NCBI GenBank assembly: GCA_021234155.1
Contig: JAJEKV010000044.1
Coordinates: 10,919,764 to 10,983,763 of the forward strand
Direction of reading: 5' to 3'
DNA length: 64,000 nt
From: Isoetes taiwanensis
Taxonomy: Eukaryota > Streptophyta > Lycopodiopsida > Isoetales > Isoetaceae
Shown: positions 33,101 to 45,200 of the stretch, piece after piece
Numbering within the stretch: the stretch's first letter is position 1
How the letters are laid out: the number at the start of each line of letters is the position of its first letter
Position numbers and translations under genes: made by a program
Notes under the pieces: model-generated
What the model was told of the DNA's origin: nothing
Databases searched by the model: none
What the model saw: only the letters and a program-made list of their open reading frames with translations

Positions 33101-35150
33101 CGGCGTTACACTATACAAAATCATTTCTATTGAAAGCAGAAAGTGCCAATTTGAAAGGATGGTAATGGTTCCTTGATGGATTTGGACCATCGACATTGTC
33201 CCATTATTACTCTCTTCTTTTATTATAGTTCTTAGGGCTCCACTGAACACCATATTGGCAGATTGGATTGATAACATGAATTAAGACCATGGCAAGTTTC
33301 ACATGATAAAATATAGATGGAAGATAACTTACTTTAAGTGTAGCGTAGAACAATAACTAAATGAGCAATCAAAGGATGAAGGCACAACCATGTGAATGCT
33401 AGAGATTGTACTAACAATTGATGAAAAAGAGGCAATGTGGTGCTGGTACAATAATCAAACTGGACAAAAAACAAAAGGAAGCATAATCAGTAATCATGCT
33501 GGTCAGAAAATAGAAGAAAAATGGAATATGGAAGTTTTATCAAAATCAATAGCCCGTTCTTACAAAAGAAATATGAAAAAAAAAAGGGGAAGTCATGACA
33601 AAGTTCAAGATGTGTCCATCCAAAGGAGTATGAGCAAAAGCAATGGAGAAATCATAACAAAATCACAGATCTGCAGTTCGACATCACTTCTATTTCAAAA
33701 CAAAATCAAAGGAAAATACCAAAAGAAAGAACGAAAAAGTGTGTTCCACTACCTTGTAAGGTTGGCCGGTGGATTCACATTTTTTGGACATACAAGACAT
33801 GTGAATTCAATTGTAGGGGATATTTTCGACCGTTTTACGTAGGCATACTTACCATTAGGGGGTTTTTTCAACACTATTTGGTGTAAACTATATACTTTAG
33901 GGGTTAAACTACCTTTCATAAGTCACAATATACCAGGGGTGTTTTTGTCCACTCCTTGAATGCAGATGGCATATCCCCTTTGTTATAAGTGAATCCCCCG
34001 GGTATGGTTGCTTCATTGTTTCTCTATAGCTAAGCAACATGGTGGACCAAATCAAGCCGCTTTTGTGTCAGACCAAAAACACATAGAAATTTAGAGAAAG
34101 TAGATTTCGTTAGCTTACCTTATCAATCAAAACTGTGATTTTGCAACTGAAGTTGAAGCAAACCAAGTGGCTTGCCTCCAATTTCCTCATGGGATTTAGA
34201 GCATGTAAGTACATACAAAGGATAGATTAAAGAAGTTCAATTGGCTCCAAAAACTCTATATCTAGACATCAGAAGACTTTGCCATTGACGATCCTACTCA
34301 ACTGCAATAATTTAGCTCAAAATCAAATGCATTTCTTGCAAAACAAAACAAAAAAGAGGAGCATTTATCTGCTTCTAGAACAAAGACAAAGAACTATACC
34401 AACAAATTGCAAAATATTGGAAGCCCTAAGACAAAATTGCATGATATCTGAATGATGTGCGCTTGAAGCTGCTAAAGAATGAAGCTTTACCACCTTGATG
34501 TCATATTATTTTTCTACGGTATGGTTACAGAAAATATTTTACCTTGAATTTCCAACCTTGAAGCAGATGTCCTTTCCTATCTGGGCTCTAACAACTGCAA
34601 GCAAACAACTAACAAAGAAATTATCATAAAAGCCTTATTTTTTCATACGCCAAACGAAAAAACATATCCTGCATCTTGCAGAGAGGGCGTAATCGGTTTT
34701 GGAAGAGAAAAAACCTAGAACAATCGTATCCCAGGAAATACCTAGTGTTGTCAGATGAAGCTGTTGCTATCTGGTGCTTCGAGCTTGAAAACTTACCCCA
34801 ATGAAGCTGCTAGGTATTAATTTTTCATCTTTCTAGTTGCAAGATTTCGTCTAAATCTCTAAACCACATTTTGCCTTGTCTTTCAAAAAGACCTTCAAGC
34901 AACAATTTCTGCAAGAGCAAAACATGAACATCGGCCTTGACATTAACAGAGGTTCTGTAATCTACAACACAAAGCATAAAGGATGCAAGCAAGTTAAAGT
35001 TCTCCTAAATTCGATCATAGCCAGTTTGGGAAAGAATAACGATAAAAAAAAATTGGGATAAGACCTGCTTACCAAGATGCTCTAGACAAAAGAAAGCACT
35101 CAGACTGCGGCCCAAATGACTGCTCAAATGTTGATCTGAAGCTCTATCTT
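33101..35150. other. No gene recognised (about 2 kb)
   Basis: A/T-rich; a 148-codon ATG frame at 33,396-33,842 is mostly Lys/Ser/Asn from A-rich DNA and has no motif. Nothing else is supported. Confidence 0.4.
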
Positions 35151-35157
35151 CCATCTC

Positions 35158-35364
35158 TCAAAATGCCATAAGAAACAATAAAACCCTAACCGGATCACCA
35201 AGCACATCTGTAAACTCTACCCGGAACCTACGGTGCGATGAGGTGTTGTTGCACCATGGGTTGCCAGCTAGAATTATATACGGAGATAGAAATAAAGTTG
35301 TGAATAGAGATCCGATGGTCTGCTTCAATAGTGGCTCCCCATGTTCGAGCTCAGGAATCGAACC
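35158..35364 (-). pseudogene. Unknown repeated coding fragment (EHGEPLLKQ family), copy 1, interrupted
   Basis: The minus frame reads EKEGSIPELEHGEPLLKQTI and LSPYIILAGNPWCN. The same peptide (EHGEPLLKQATGSLLTTLPL, then SPYIILAGNPLCNYY) is on the plus strand at 40,439-40,545. Conservation of the amino acids with synonymous base changes suggests a once-coding sequence. The frame is cut at 35,364 by the insertion of the 2-kb element at 35,374-37,444; the reading frame resumes beyond it at about 37,453-37,480 on the minus strand (TFQSCSRKEK). Family unknown. Confidence 0.5.
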
Positions 35365-35689
35365 TTCTTTCTCGGGTGAAAATAATTTTACCCTGGTTTT
35401 GGTGATTCCGTCGCAGTGACTACTCTCCCGCGGAATCACTAACCCTTCGAGAACGGGATCCATTGCGGAGGCCCTGTTATTCGTACCTGACAGCGTCAGG
35501 TGTACCTTCTGATGGATCCGGCCCTTTTATTCTATGGGACGGAATCACCATCCAAAATATCCAGTAAAAATTCAAATTTTTGAGGTTATCTTCTTCTGGG
35601 AGGTTCTTGCTGGCTATGGCGACTTGCTCCGGCGATAGATGGCGACTGGGTTTGAGGGGATCGTCCTTTTTTCTTGTTCTTGTTATTTT

Positions 35690-35815
35690 CTTGTGCACAT
35701 CCGGCAGTATAGATATGGCAGAAAGGAGGTGGCGTTCTTCCTTATGGTCCCATAGGCCGATTGGCCTCAGTGGACGATAAAAAATCATTCTCATTCTTCT
35801 CTTCTGCTTCAAAGG
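35690..35815 (+). mobile_element. LINE-H: short LINE 3' end inside the MULE-like element
   Basis: The block GTCCCATAGGCCGATTGGCC at 35,749-35,768 followed by AGTGGACGATAAAAA and a CATTCTCATTCTTCT tail matches the 3' ends of LINE-G and LINE-D. It either inserted into the element or was carried with it. Confidence 0.6.
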
Positions 35816-37006
35816 CCACCGCTCCAGACCCTCGGTTTTCAGGGGCAGAAATCTGCCTCCCTGGACTCCTTGTTCTCCGGAAAAACAGGGTTCAAGATTT
35901 TTCTGTTGGAGCTGGCGCCTATAAGCTTGGGAATTTATCCGGCCGAAGATTTACACTGCAAGACAACTGCCGAAGATTTACACTGCCGAAGATTTCCATT
36001 TTTCTTGTTTTATACATGAAGGTGCGGTTAAAATTTCTTCTTCTTCTCCCTTCTTGCTTCTAGGTTACGGCTCCTCTTGCGGTATTACATTGCAGTATTT
36101 GCAGGTGTTACATTGCAGGAGCTCTTACGGCTCCTCTGCCATAGACGCCCGATTTACAGAGCCTGGGTGTCGCTGTCGGTGCAGCAAAAATTTTCCTGAT
36201 CCACACCTTGGCCATAGCCAGGTTTGCTATGATTTAGGGGTCTGCAGGGTCGCAGGTTTTCTTCCCGACATGGCAGATTTGTTTATTTATGCAAATGGGC
36301 AATCGGGTGGGCCAACAAAAGCAACAGAAAGGATGAAGATGGGAGGCCCGTTTTGCTTCAAAAATCCACCTCTTAAGCTTCAGATCTGTTACAATGCACC
36401 ATTTTTGGAGCATAAAACTGGAATCCAAGACCGAAACAGGGGATTAAACAGGATTTTGCAGCATAAAGTAAGGGCAAAAGAAACAGGGGCCGGATTGAAA
36501 CAGGGGCCGGATTAAAAACAGGGGCCAGATTGCTCGACCAGCTTTCCTTGTACAGCCAAACCCTTGAACGACTAGCTTTCTTGTATTTCCTTGTACAACA
36601 TGCAAATGCAAATATTTCTGCAAATATGCCTCATAGATTTTCTTATCTTGTTTTGTATGACAGACATGCTGTTAGATATGTAAGGATATGGAAAGGTTAG
36701 CTTTTCATGTAAAATGGCATGAAAAGGGCATTGCCGATATTGGCAAGGGGTTCAAATCCCCAACCAGAAAAATTCTTGGCAGTTTAGAGCATAACAATAG
36801 ACATGCACACACAAAATGGAGTATCCGAGCTTGTTTTTTTCCCCATTGGTTTAGTATAAATTTCATTCATGATCTTCAAGTAACGTAGGCTTCGCTTAAG
36901 ACATCCTCAACCATTTTTTATGGAATCGAGCATAAATTTCTGTTGGGATTGAACCATCTGCCAAATTTTCCTCTCTGTCTGCAATTATTACAGATTTAAA
37001 GCTCTC

Positions 37007-37300
37007 AGGTGATTCCTTCCCGAGGAATAGTACGCAGTGATTTTACGGGGGAGAATATTATTGCGGTGATTCCACGGGGGAGAATATTTACCTGGTGATT
37101 CCACGGGGGAGAATATTTACGCAGTGATTCCACGGGGGAGAATTTTATCGTACGGGGTGATTCCACGGGGGAGAATATTACGATATGTAGTGATTCCACC
37201 CTGCAGAATCAATTCCATGTGATTCCATCGCGTAGAATAAAAGGGTGGTGATTCCGTCCAGCGGTATTTTACAGATGTGATTCTGCCGGAGGTATAAAAT
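37007..37300. repeat. Tandem array of GTGATTCCACGGGGGAGAAT units
   Basis: Five well-preserved and three diverged units with 29-33-base spacing (near 37,037, 37,066, 37,095, 37,125, 37,158, then weaker). The unit resembles the inner part of the terminal repeat (GTGATTCCG...GGGAGAGTAG), so these are subterminal repeats of the MULE-like element. Confidence 0.8.
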
Positions 37301-37453
37301 GGAGCCTGTCAGGTACGGATAACGAGGCAGGTACGGTTAACGGGGCGGGAGAGTACGGATAACGGGGCAGAAGGGTTAGTGATTCCGCGGGAGAGTAGTC
37401 ACCGCGACGGAATCACCAAAACTAGGGTAAAATTATTTTCACCATTCTTTCTC

Positions 37454-38214
37454 TTTTCGACTGCAGCTCTGAAAAGTCATGCACCAACAGATTTTTGGTA
37501 CAGAATTTTTGTTGTGGGCAATCCCCTATTTCTACTTCTTGATCTACTTAGAGAAGTGACTTTTGCTTTAATACACAAGAATCGTGCATTTGAGTGATTT
37601 AGGATTATGCATTTGGGTACAGAAGGAAAAAAAGGGTTCTTGGATTGTTGATCTAAACCACTATGTGTGCTGTCTCCACCAGAATGTAAATGAGGATCCA
37701 ACTCTGCCTATATGGAAGGTAAATTCTTTTGACTTGATCCTTTAGTACGTTGCAAGACTCCTTTGGCTGCCTTTCACTGACTATCCATGAAGTATTGCAT
37801 GAACCGGTTACAAACATAGACCTTTTTCCTGATGTTTATCAATATTTTAAGCTGCAAGACTATAGGATAAGTTCAAGGGTCTCTTAAGTACAACTCACAA
37901 TGCTGCCTTTGCACCTAGATGGTTAGCAGAATACTAGCTCAACAACAGGCCAATCTCATGCGCAATTATAATCTAATGGTTTATAATCTCCTCTTAGCCT
38001 CTTTCTTATTCCCAAGTAGCATGCAATCCACAATGGGTCCTAGCATATAGGAGATTTGTATGAGATGTTGCAAATAGGAGGGACTTGATTCCTAACCTCC
38101 AAATACCAATATTCTTAGTGCCAAATGGTTATATTGAATTCAATTCAGCAACTATAAATGTATCACAAAAAAGAGAGTCAAATTGGCGAAGCCATACCTC
38201 TTTTTCCCTAATTC
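37454..38214. other. No complete gene; left part continues the interrupted fragment
   Basis: The first 40 or so bases continue on the minus strand the frame of the EHGEPLLKQ fragment. The remainder has no coding frame or repeat that I can support. Confidence 0.4.
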
Positions 38215-40130
38215 AAAGCAGAACCACATTGTAGTCAGGTAGATAATATAATACAATAGAATAGAATGTATTTCTATCGTCCACAGAGACCAATTGGTTC
38301 ATGGGACCCAAACAAAGAGAGCAACAAGCATATTATTGTTAGGATTACAAAACCCCTGTCACGAAAGGTTTTCGAGGGAAAAACCTTAGCAGTAATAAGT
38401 ATGATGGTAGACTGTACAATTGTATAAGATAATTCAATACTGCCCCAGAGGATACAGTTGAGCTCGTGTATCTCTAACCTCCTGAAGGTATGATCCCAAC
38501 AAGTCCACGAAGGTCGTGTTCAACAGCACATGCAACGGCTGGTCAGCCATAACTAACTGAAGATACCATGCCCAGATATAATCGAATGCTGTGCAGGTCT
38601 GAAGGGCATGGTGTTTATCCTCAATGGCACCCTATTGGCAATACTGACAGATCCTATCCTCACGTGCCTTCGAGACCATTGGCACATCTCAATGCAGAGG
38701 CGATGTGCACCCGTGCAAATGGAAACTATTAGTCTGCACTTCTTCATGGGCAAGTGATTGTGCAAGTAGTGTCGCGGGCCTTGTATAAGCCTGGGATTCA
38801 CTTGCTGCAACAATAGTATGCCATCTTGACATGCATCAGAGCATCTGCATCCCAAAACTTACTAAGGAAGCAAGCATTAAGGTATTGCCTTAATGTATCA
38901 TGGTCCTTCTCTGTCTGTACTTGCACGTATCTGCGTGCCTGTACATTCCATCGTGAGAACCACTGAGCTTGCTTGTCTTTCTAGTGGGCTTTGAGGTGTT
39001 GTGGACCCATTAATATGGCCAAATCAAGATTGGGCAAGCGGGCATCCCCCATACCAACTACCTTTTGGAAGTAAATGATATGGCGATCTAGTGTAGCCCT
39101 CTGAAAGGACAAGGAACCCATCTCCTAGAGTAGGATCTGATATAAAACTGTGGATTTCACCCCGTGCTCGCACTAAAAAGCTTTCTGTACCATTCCAGGT
39201 CATTCCAGGTGGCGGGGGATATCACTGGACCCGACGCCTTTGCCCCATACAGGAGAATGGGCTCGGCCAAGGCCCTAAACAAGTGTGACTGGTGACCTCA
39301 AACACCTCAGCGGGTGTTGATATTAAAATTCGCAGCTTGCCTCACACTAGTCCTGCGGCCCCACCTTGGCGATGGATGTTCCTGACTCGGGCCAACTCTC
39401 GCCGTCGAGACTCTTGTTGCATCAAGGTGAGATCGTGATCAACATACAGGATGGTGCCCTTCAATTGCCTGCCTGGACGCAATATTGTCTCTCGCACTCG
39501 TGTGTCTGCAACTATGAATGTGATAACGCATGGGTGGTCAGGGCATTGAGCACCAAGGCGGCTTGTCAGTACAATGTATATTGATGTCTGAAATATCATG
39601 CGAGAGAGGATCTGATCCTGGAAGCGAGTAGTGAGATGCTCTCCTGCCTCCTCCGGGAGTCCAGGAACTACCACGTTGTGACATCTCCAGCCTAGCTGTT
39701 GTTGCTCACTGAACCCCGGAGCAATATTGACTGCTTGAATAGGTGACGTCGCTTCCTTGGAGGTATGGCTTGTGTACGGCAGGGGGTGTGGTGGTCGGGA
39801 TGGAGCAGTTGTTGTCTATCTGGGGTGGTTAGCAGAAGTGGCTCTCTACTCTTGAAGCCGGGAGCTCAGCTCTTGCTGGAGCAACTTTTGCCTTGCTAGC
39901 TCGTGCATGCACTGCTGTAATTGCTCATGAGCCTCAGCATAGAGGCCTTTACAATGCTGGGTGATGACTGCCCGCAGCTTCTGCATATCCAAATCCCGAA
40001 CAACAGAGCTATGTTCTAGCCACTGTAGTCAGGAGTTAACTGTAGTGTCCCCTGGGGATGTATTTGTCTGGCACATATGCCTGGAACTTCATTGATACTG
40101 AGACTGCACTGATACTGTTACAGGGGAGGG
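38215..40130 (-). mobile_element. LINE-D: internally deleted non-LTR element (ORF1 joined to ORF2 C-terminus)
   Basis: Minus strand, downward: ORF1 N-terminal/coiled part at 40,030-39,700 (homologous to LINE-C), ORF1 RNA-binding part 39,674-39,342 (SRLGAQCPDHPCVITFIVAD, GTILYVDHDLTLMQQESRRR, typical of L1-like ORF1 RRM), then at about 39,290 an abrupt switch to ORF2 C-terminal sequence and a zinc-binding tail (CQYC...EDKHHALQTC) at about 38,640-38,580, then a 3' UTR with the CTCGAAAACC hairpin and the GGTCCCAT..CCAATTGGTCTC block, ending near 38,245 in an ATTCTATTCTATT tail. Endonuclease and RT are missing. Stops interrupt the ORFs. Confidence 0.75.
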
Positions 40131-40204
40131 CATCAAAACCATCTTTATATTTGACCTCATTTGTTCTAAGGATAAAGAGAGGATTTTGATTTAGTGAAAA
40201 GCTG

Positions 40205-40545
40205 GCACTGTTCAGGCAGAATCCATGTTTGTGGGCATATATGGATGCACCAAAGGTGTAGATTTTCTATGCCTTGATGGTCATATGACTGAATCTCAAC
40301 GACAGAGAATCATTGATTAGTTTAATAATAAGGACATATCTTCTGCTCATATCCTGCTTGCATTTCTGAAGGCATGTGATGAAGACATACGTCTTACACG
40401 TGCATTAAGGGTGATCATTTTGAATGTGTCTGCGATCGAACATGGGGAGCCATTATTGAAGCAAGCCACTGGATCTCTACTCACAACTCTACCTCTATCT
40501 CCATACATAATTCTAGCAGGCAACCCATTGTGCAACTATTATTAG
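40205..40545 (+). pseudogene. Unknown repeated coding fragment (EHGEPLLKQ family), copy 2
   Basis: Plus-strand frame: ESMFVGIYGCTKGVDFLCLD, a stop at about 40,318, then AHILLAFLKACDEDIRLTRA, ALRVIILNVSAIEHGEPLLK and SPYIILAGNPLCNYY, ending in TAG at about 40,541. The last part is shared with 35,158-35,364 (other strand). The sequence before EHGEP differs between copies, which suggests alternative exon joining or separate capture events. Function unknown. Confidence 0.45.
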
Positions 40546-40611
40546 GGTTTGCTATTTTAGTGTACGGTGGATATGGGTACTTTAGAATGGTATGGCCGCG
40601 TTTTTTTTTGA

Positions 40612-40788
40612 GAAAACTACCAAACTACCCCTGTGAGTTTTTGTAATTACCAAAATGCCCTTATGGGTTTTAAAATTACCAAAATGCCCCTACACACCTA
40701 CTACACACAAGGGCATTTTGGCAATTTTAAAACTCATATGGGTATTTTGGCAATTACACAAACTCATAGGGGTATTTTGGTAGTTTTC
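40612..40788. repeat. 177-bp foldback (MITE-like) element
   Basis: Arms 40,612-40,694 and 40,706-40,788 are reverse complements with few mismatches (GAAAACTACC ... GGTAGTTTTC at the ends, ACCAAAATGCCC inside). Each arm also holds two to three internal repeats of TACCAAAATGCCCCTATGAG type. No clear target duplication could be assigned; poly-T lies on the left side and a T-rich run on the right. Confidence 0.85.
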
Positions 40789-40826
40789 CCTTTTTGTTTT
40801 TTTGGAATTTTTTGACGTTGTCAGGT

Positions 40827-41510
40827 AAAGAAATTGGCATGGTTTAGCTGGATCATGGCGGGCAGCGGTGGCTTCATGGAGCTTCTATTTTGGTATGATC
40901 CTATCCTAAAGGAGCAATGCTGGCTTTGTCTTGCTTCTGCGTTGTTTGTATTTGAAGATGCTAGTTCCCCTTCAGGGTAAGCTGTTATGCAGCTCGATTA
41001 TCTTGCAGGATATGTTACCTTGTTTCTACTTCCAGAATATAGAGATTTGTTTCAACAAATGTTTTGTGGCCTTTGCTTTTCATGCTTGTTGCTTATAGAT
41101 GGGTTTCCTGAGGACCAGAGCACAGGGGCAGGTGATATGGTGGAAATCTTGAGGCTTGCTATGATCATCCCTGGTTATGATGTTCCTTCCCTTGATCCCC
41201 ATGACCCTGCTAGCCCTCTAAATCAGAACCCCAATCTCCTTGTGCATATACCCCTGAGCCAGATGTTCTTATCCCAAAAATTGAAGAACTCCTAAATGTG
41301 GACAGCTTATGTGGCAGGCTATATGCATTTTTAGGACAACTATTGGACACCATGAGCAACATCTATTGTTGCATCAATCTATGGCTGACTTGCATGGATG
41401 TTGAAAGGTTGAAGACCATCCATGAGCCAAGCTATTTAACTAGAGTTGCTCTTACTTTGACAGTTTTCTTACGTTTGTTGTTTACAGCGAGAAGGATATA
41501 CCATATATGA
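40827..41510 (+). pseudogene. Candidate gene fragment, unknown protein
   Basis: Frames 40,827-40,981 (WFSWIMAGSGGFMELLFWYD, KEQCWLCLASALFVFEDA) and 40,987-41,295 (YVTLFLLPEYRDLFQQMFCG, DGFPEDQSTGAGDMVEILRL, PGYDVPSLDPHDPASP) look protein-like and are nearly collinear, separated by one stop. A donor/acceptor pair (GTAAGC ... TTGCAG) would remove the stop but makes an intron of only about 32 bases, which is too short for most plants. More likely a degraded or retro-copied gene. Family not recognised. Confidence 0.4.
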
Positions 41511-42007
41511 GTACTTTAAGAGGCCCTGTTAAAGTTTTGAGAACCTTTGTATTAATCTACCTTTGGGATTTTTTTTCCTTCATATTAGCTTGGAGTCGTA
41601 AGTCTTCGTAGCTAATTTTCAAGGCAAGGAATAAGAATTTACAAAAAGTGAACTTCACTTTCTTCTATTCATAGTTTTATTTTCCATGTTAGAAATAGAA
41701 TAATCAATACGTGTTGATTTTGGAGGTGGTTCTTCGATTACAATAAAGATTTGCTTTTTCATTGTTGTTGATGTTGTGGTTATTTATGACGACGTCTAGA
41801 GTCATAGAGTTACATGCACTAACAACACGGTCGTCAAATTATAAACCGTTTCTCTTTCCTATCCTCTCATAGAATTTTGTATCCTTCAAGTTCTGAAATG
41901 CATATTAGCTGGAGAATTCATACTGCCTGTAAGTCACACATTTGCTAGACAATTTCATGTGAAATGCCTAAGGCTTAGCACGGAATAAAAATATTGGAAG
42001 TAGTTTA

Positions 42008-42277
42008 TTCATCTTTCTCCTAGGTAGAAGATCCTGTTGAGCAGATTACGGTAGGTAACCTACCCAAAAATCTGTAAAACATGAAGCCTCGCATTATCTG
42101 TTTCATCTTTATCCTAGGTAGAAGATCCCCTTGAGCAAATTACAGTAAGTAATCTACCCAAAAATCTGTAAAACATGAAGCCTCACATAATATGTGTAGT
42201 TTTTTCATTTTTCTCCTAGGTAGAAGATCCCCTTGAGCAGATTACAGTAAAACGTGAAGCCTCGCATTATATATGAG
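42008..42277 (+). repeat. Three-copy tandem repeat, about 95-104-bp unit
   Basis: CATCTTTCTCCTAGGTAGAAG begins copies at about 42,010, 42,103 and 42,207; each continues GATCC..TTGAGCA.ATTAC.GTA and GTGAAGCCTC or ATGAAGCCTC. The third copy lacks the ACCCAAAAATCTG part. Local duplication, role unknown. Confidence 0.85.
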
Positions 42278-45200
42278 AGTCTCGAGCACTGCTTCTTTCT
42301 ATATGACCAAGTTCAGCCAGTTTGGTCATGGTTATTATCTCTCTTCCATGTGGCCTTGACTAGCCAGCAGGTGCTTCTCGCCATTTATCCTTCCACTTGG
42401 AACAACTTGCAGCAATAGGCTTTCCACTTAGCGTCAGGCTGTTTGGTGTGGTCTGTTTGGAAAAGAAGGCAGTTATGTATCTTCAGAGGCTTATCAATTA
42501 GTGTTGACCAAGTTCTTCATGAGGCACAAGGCATATTGGTGAAGGCATACTTATATTCTCAACTTGCTCCTGAGAAAAAACGGTTGATTTTTTAGGAATA
42601 TTTGGGTATATTATCTTATGTATAGATAGGTGGCTGCACTCAGTGGATTATCTTTGTCTGCTAAAATTTTATACCTATCTCTGCAATTATATGTGTACTC
42701 TCTTTTTGGAATATTGAATAAGAGTTTGTCGTCCTCCAAAAAAAAAATATATATGTGAATAAATTTAAATCTAATCTTTTTGCCTATGTAGCTTCTAGAT
42801 AATGTCTCTTAATCTATTGGTGTGAACATGTTGTCTAAGACTCCAGGTATAAAACACCAACTTGATTTTGCAAATCTAGGTGCCACAACTTCCTCCCAAT
42901 CCATTTTATTGTTTGATCATCATCATGGAATAAAATAACGGCTAAGATTAGCCAAATGGCTATTTTGTAGCAGTTTTGCCAAGAAAAATGGCTAAAGTAA
43001 ATGGAAAAAATGCCCAAAAAAAAAGAAAATTTTAGCCCAATTTTTTTGCCGCCCAAGTGAGTTTTTAGGTTGAATAGCCAAACCTTTACCTCCACACATA
43101 TCCATCAGGACATCGATTAGCTAAACCTAAGATAGAGTGGGCTTGGAAAAATGGATAGATTAGCCCGAAATTCAACACCAATTTATGTACTAACTTTAAG
43201 AAATTTCAAATAGGGTTTATGTTTCCTTTTTTTTTCCCCCGTTCCAAGTACAAAGTTAAAGCATTAGAGGAAAAGGAACAATGTCGTGCCCTTTTTTTTT
43301 AGGTTTTTGAACATGTTCATATATGTTCGTGTCTTGATTTATGTATTTACAATAAATTCAATGTCTTTGCCGGAATGCTTGGATTTTTTTAAATCATTAT
43401 AGCATGATGGCTAATATTTGCCTTTCCATTTTGTGAAAGTTTAGCCAAAAGTAAGAAACTGTGATGGAGAAAAACCTTTTAATTTAGCCAAGTGTTAGAA
43501 ACTTCTAGCCCCAATTTGAAGGTAGTTTAGCTTAACCTATTTTGGCTACACTAAAATATAGGAGTAGTAATTTATTCCATGATCATCATGTTATAGATCT
43601 AATGAGGGGTAGAATAGCAAAAGCTTAAAAGTAGTTTGCCTTATAAGGGGAATTGGATTGTTGAATTTTATAAGTTCTCACATTGTTTATGTTGTTTAAA
43701 GCTTCATTCCCTCGCTGAACATAACATTACAACATGCTGCAATTATGAATGTTTCTAAGGTTTCTGGAAGCAAGACTTCATGGCTCATGGCTTTAATTAA
43801 TTTTCTAGTAAGTGCTAGCTATATTATATTCCGTGGTGGTGTTTAGCTAAGTTTAATGGAAGATCCTAATTAGTCTGACATTGTTCTACAAGTTAGAAGC
43901 CAGCTCGGCATATTGAGTAATCTCTTGTACATGAATAATATAAATGTCTTTTATCCACATCAAAACTAAAATGGCATTTTTTTTATATATTGTACATCAA
44001 ACTTTTGATGGATTGTGCATGTCAAGCACTTAAAAACACTCGAGGATGCAATATTTTTGACGTTGAAGATTTGAGCATGACCAAGAAGTATGCATATCCA
44101 CTGCAAGATTTTTGACATTGAAGATTTGAGCATGTCCAAGAAGTAGACATATCCAGTTCAATCATTTTAAGCTTTGGGCATGATCGGTATGTAGAGTTTA
44201 GCTATTAATGTTAACAAATTGGAGAGACTATATTTGTGATAATACTTTGCAATCAAGATAATTAGGAAATGCGCTATCTTAAAAGGCTCTATCTAATATT
44301 TGTTATCACTTGGAGTATATTTTATTCATGTTTTTCTCTTGTAACAACGTAATACATAAAGATGAATAAATTCAAAAATTAATATACATCATTTGAAGCA
44401 ATTAAGTAACTTTGTGGTATGTGCTTAGTATTGAGACTATTGCCAAAGTGTACACCATAATCTTTAGAAAGCATTCTTGGCAACTATAAGCAACTATCAC
44501 TAGCATTATGACTGTAATTGGAAAATAATTTCAATTTAAATTGTCTTTTACAATATTGTGACTAGATGTATATCTTAATTAACACACATCCCTCCACAAA
44601 AATTATCCACATGCAGCTTAGAAGTTATTTGCAAATATAATTAAATAATTGTTGCTAGAAGCTCAAATTAATGACTTATGCAAGCAACTTAGCAGTTGTT
44701 TGCAAAATATTACCGAATATTATTGTTAGAAGCTTAAAATAATTATTCATGCACAGAACACTGCCACAATTAATTTTGAGCTTTTGATAAATAGTTTTTT
44801 TATGTCATTAAAGTGCATACAACAACATAGGTCTTTTGCTATTTTTGAATCCACTTTGATGTATCAAAGTGGACACAACATCGTATCTTTTTCATCATTT
44901 TGATTTTTGGGTTACCCGCGGGGTAAATCCTAGGGATGGATGGGATGAAAATATTGAATGTGAACATTTTGGAAGGAAGATAAATTGTGGGTTACAATTG
45001 ACTCTGCATGAGTACGAATGTGAAAACTTACAAAAACCTTAGAAGTGTGAGTTCACTGGGAGATATGCATGCAAAATAGGTGTTGGGAATTCATGTTATA
45101 ACTTGAGGGTCTTGTTTAAGTTCAAATCTCTGCATGAACATGTGGAGTTACAACACAGAGATGCAAACATGATGCAGGATAACCTGGCTAAGCCTTTATC

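Larger units (their letters stand above)
35374..37444. mobile_element. MULE-like non-autonomous transposon, 2,071 bp, 9-bp target duplication
   Basis: Flanked by identical 9-base direct repeats TTCTTTCTC at 35,365-35,373 and 37,445-37,453, the Mutator superfamily duplication length. The ends are inverted repeats of about 74 bases (35,374-35,447 and reverse of 37,371-37,444; about three mismatches), starting GGTGAAAATAATTTTACCC and containing GTGATTCCG. Homology continues more weakly inside (GTACCTGACAG). No transposase is encoded; the interior holds a LINE/SINE 3' end and a 29-33-base tandem array, so it depends on a partner for movement. Confidence 0.85.

Noticed and set aside
33396-33842. 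148-codon ORF
   Set aside because: Lys/Asn/Ser-rich translation of A-rich DNA, no motif, no splice or promoter support.
37007-37300. CRISPR-like array
   Set aside because: Units are adjacent with short, non-unique spacers, match the element's own ends, and the genome is eukaryotic.
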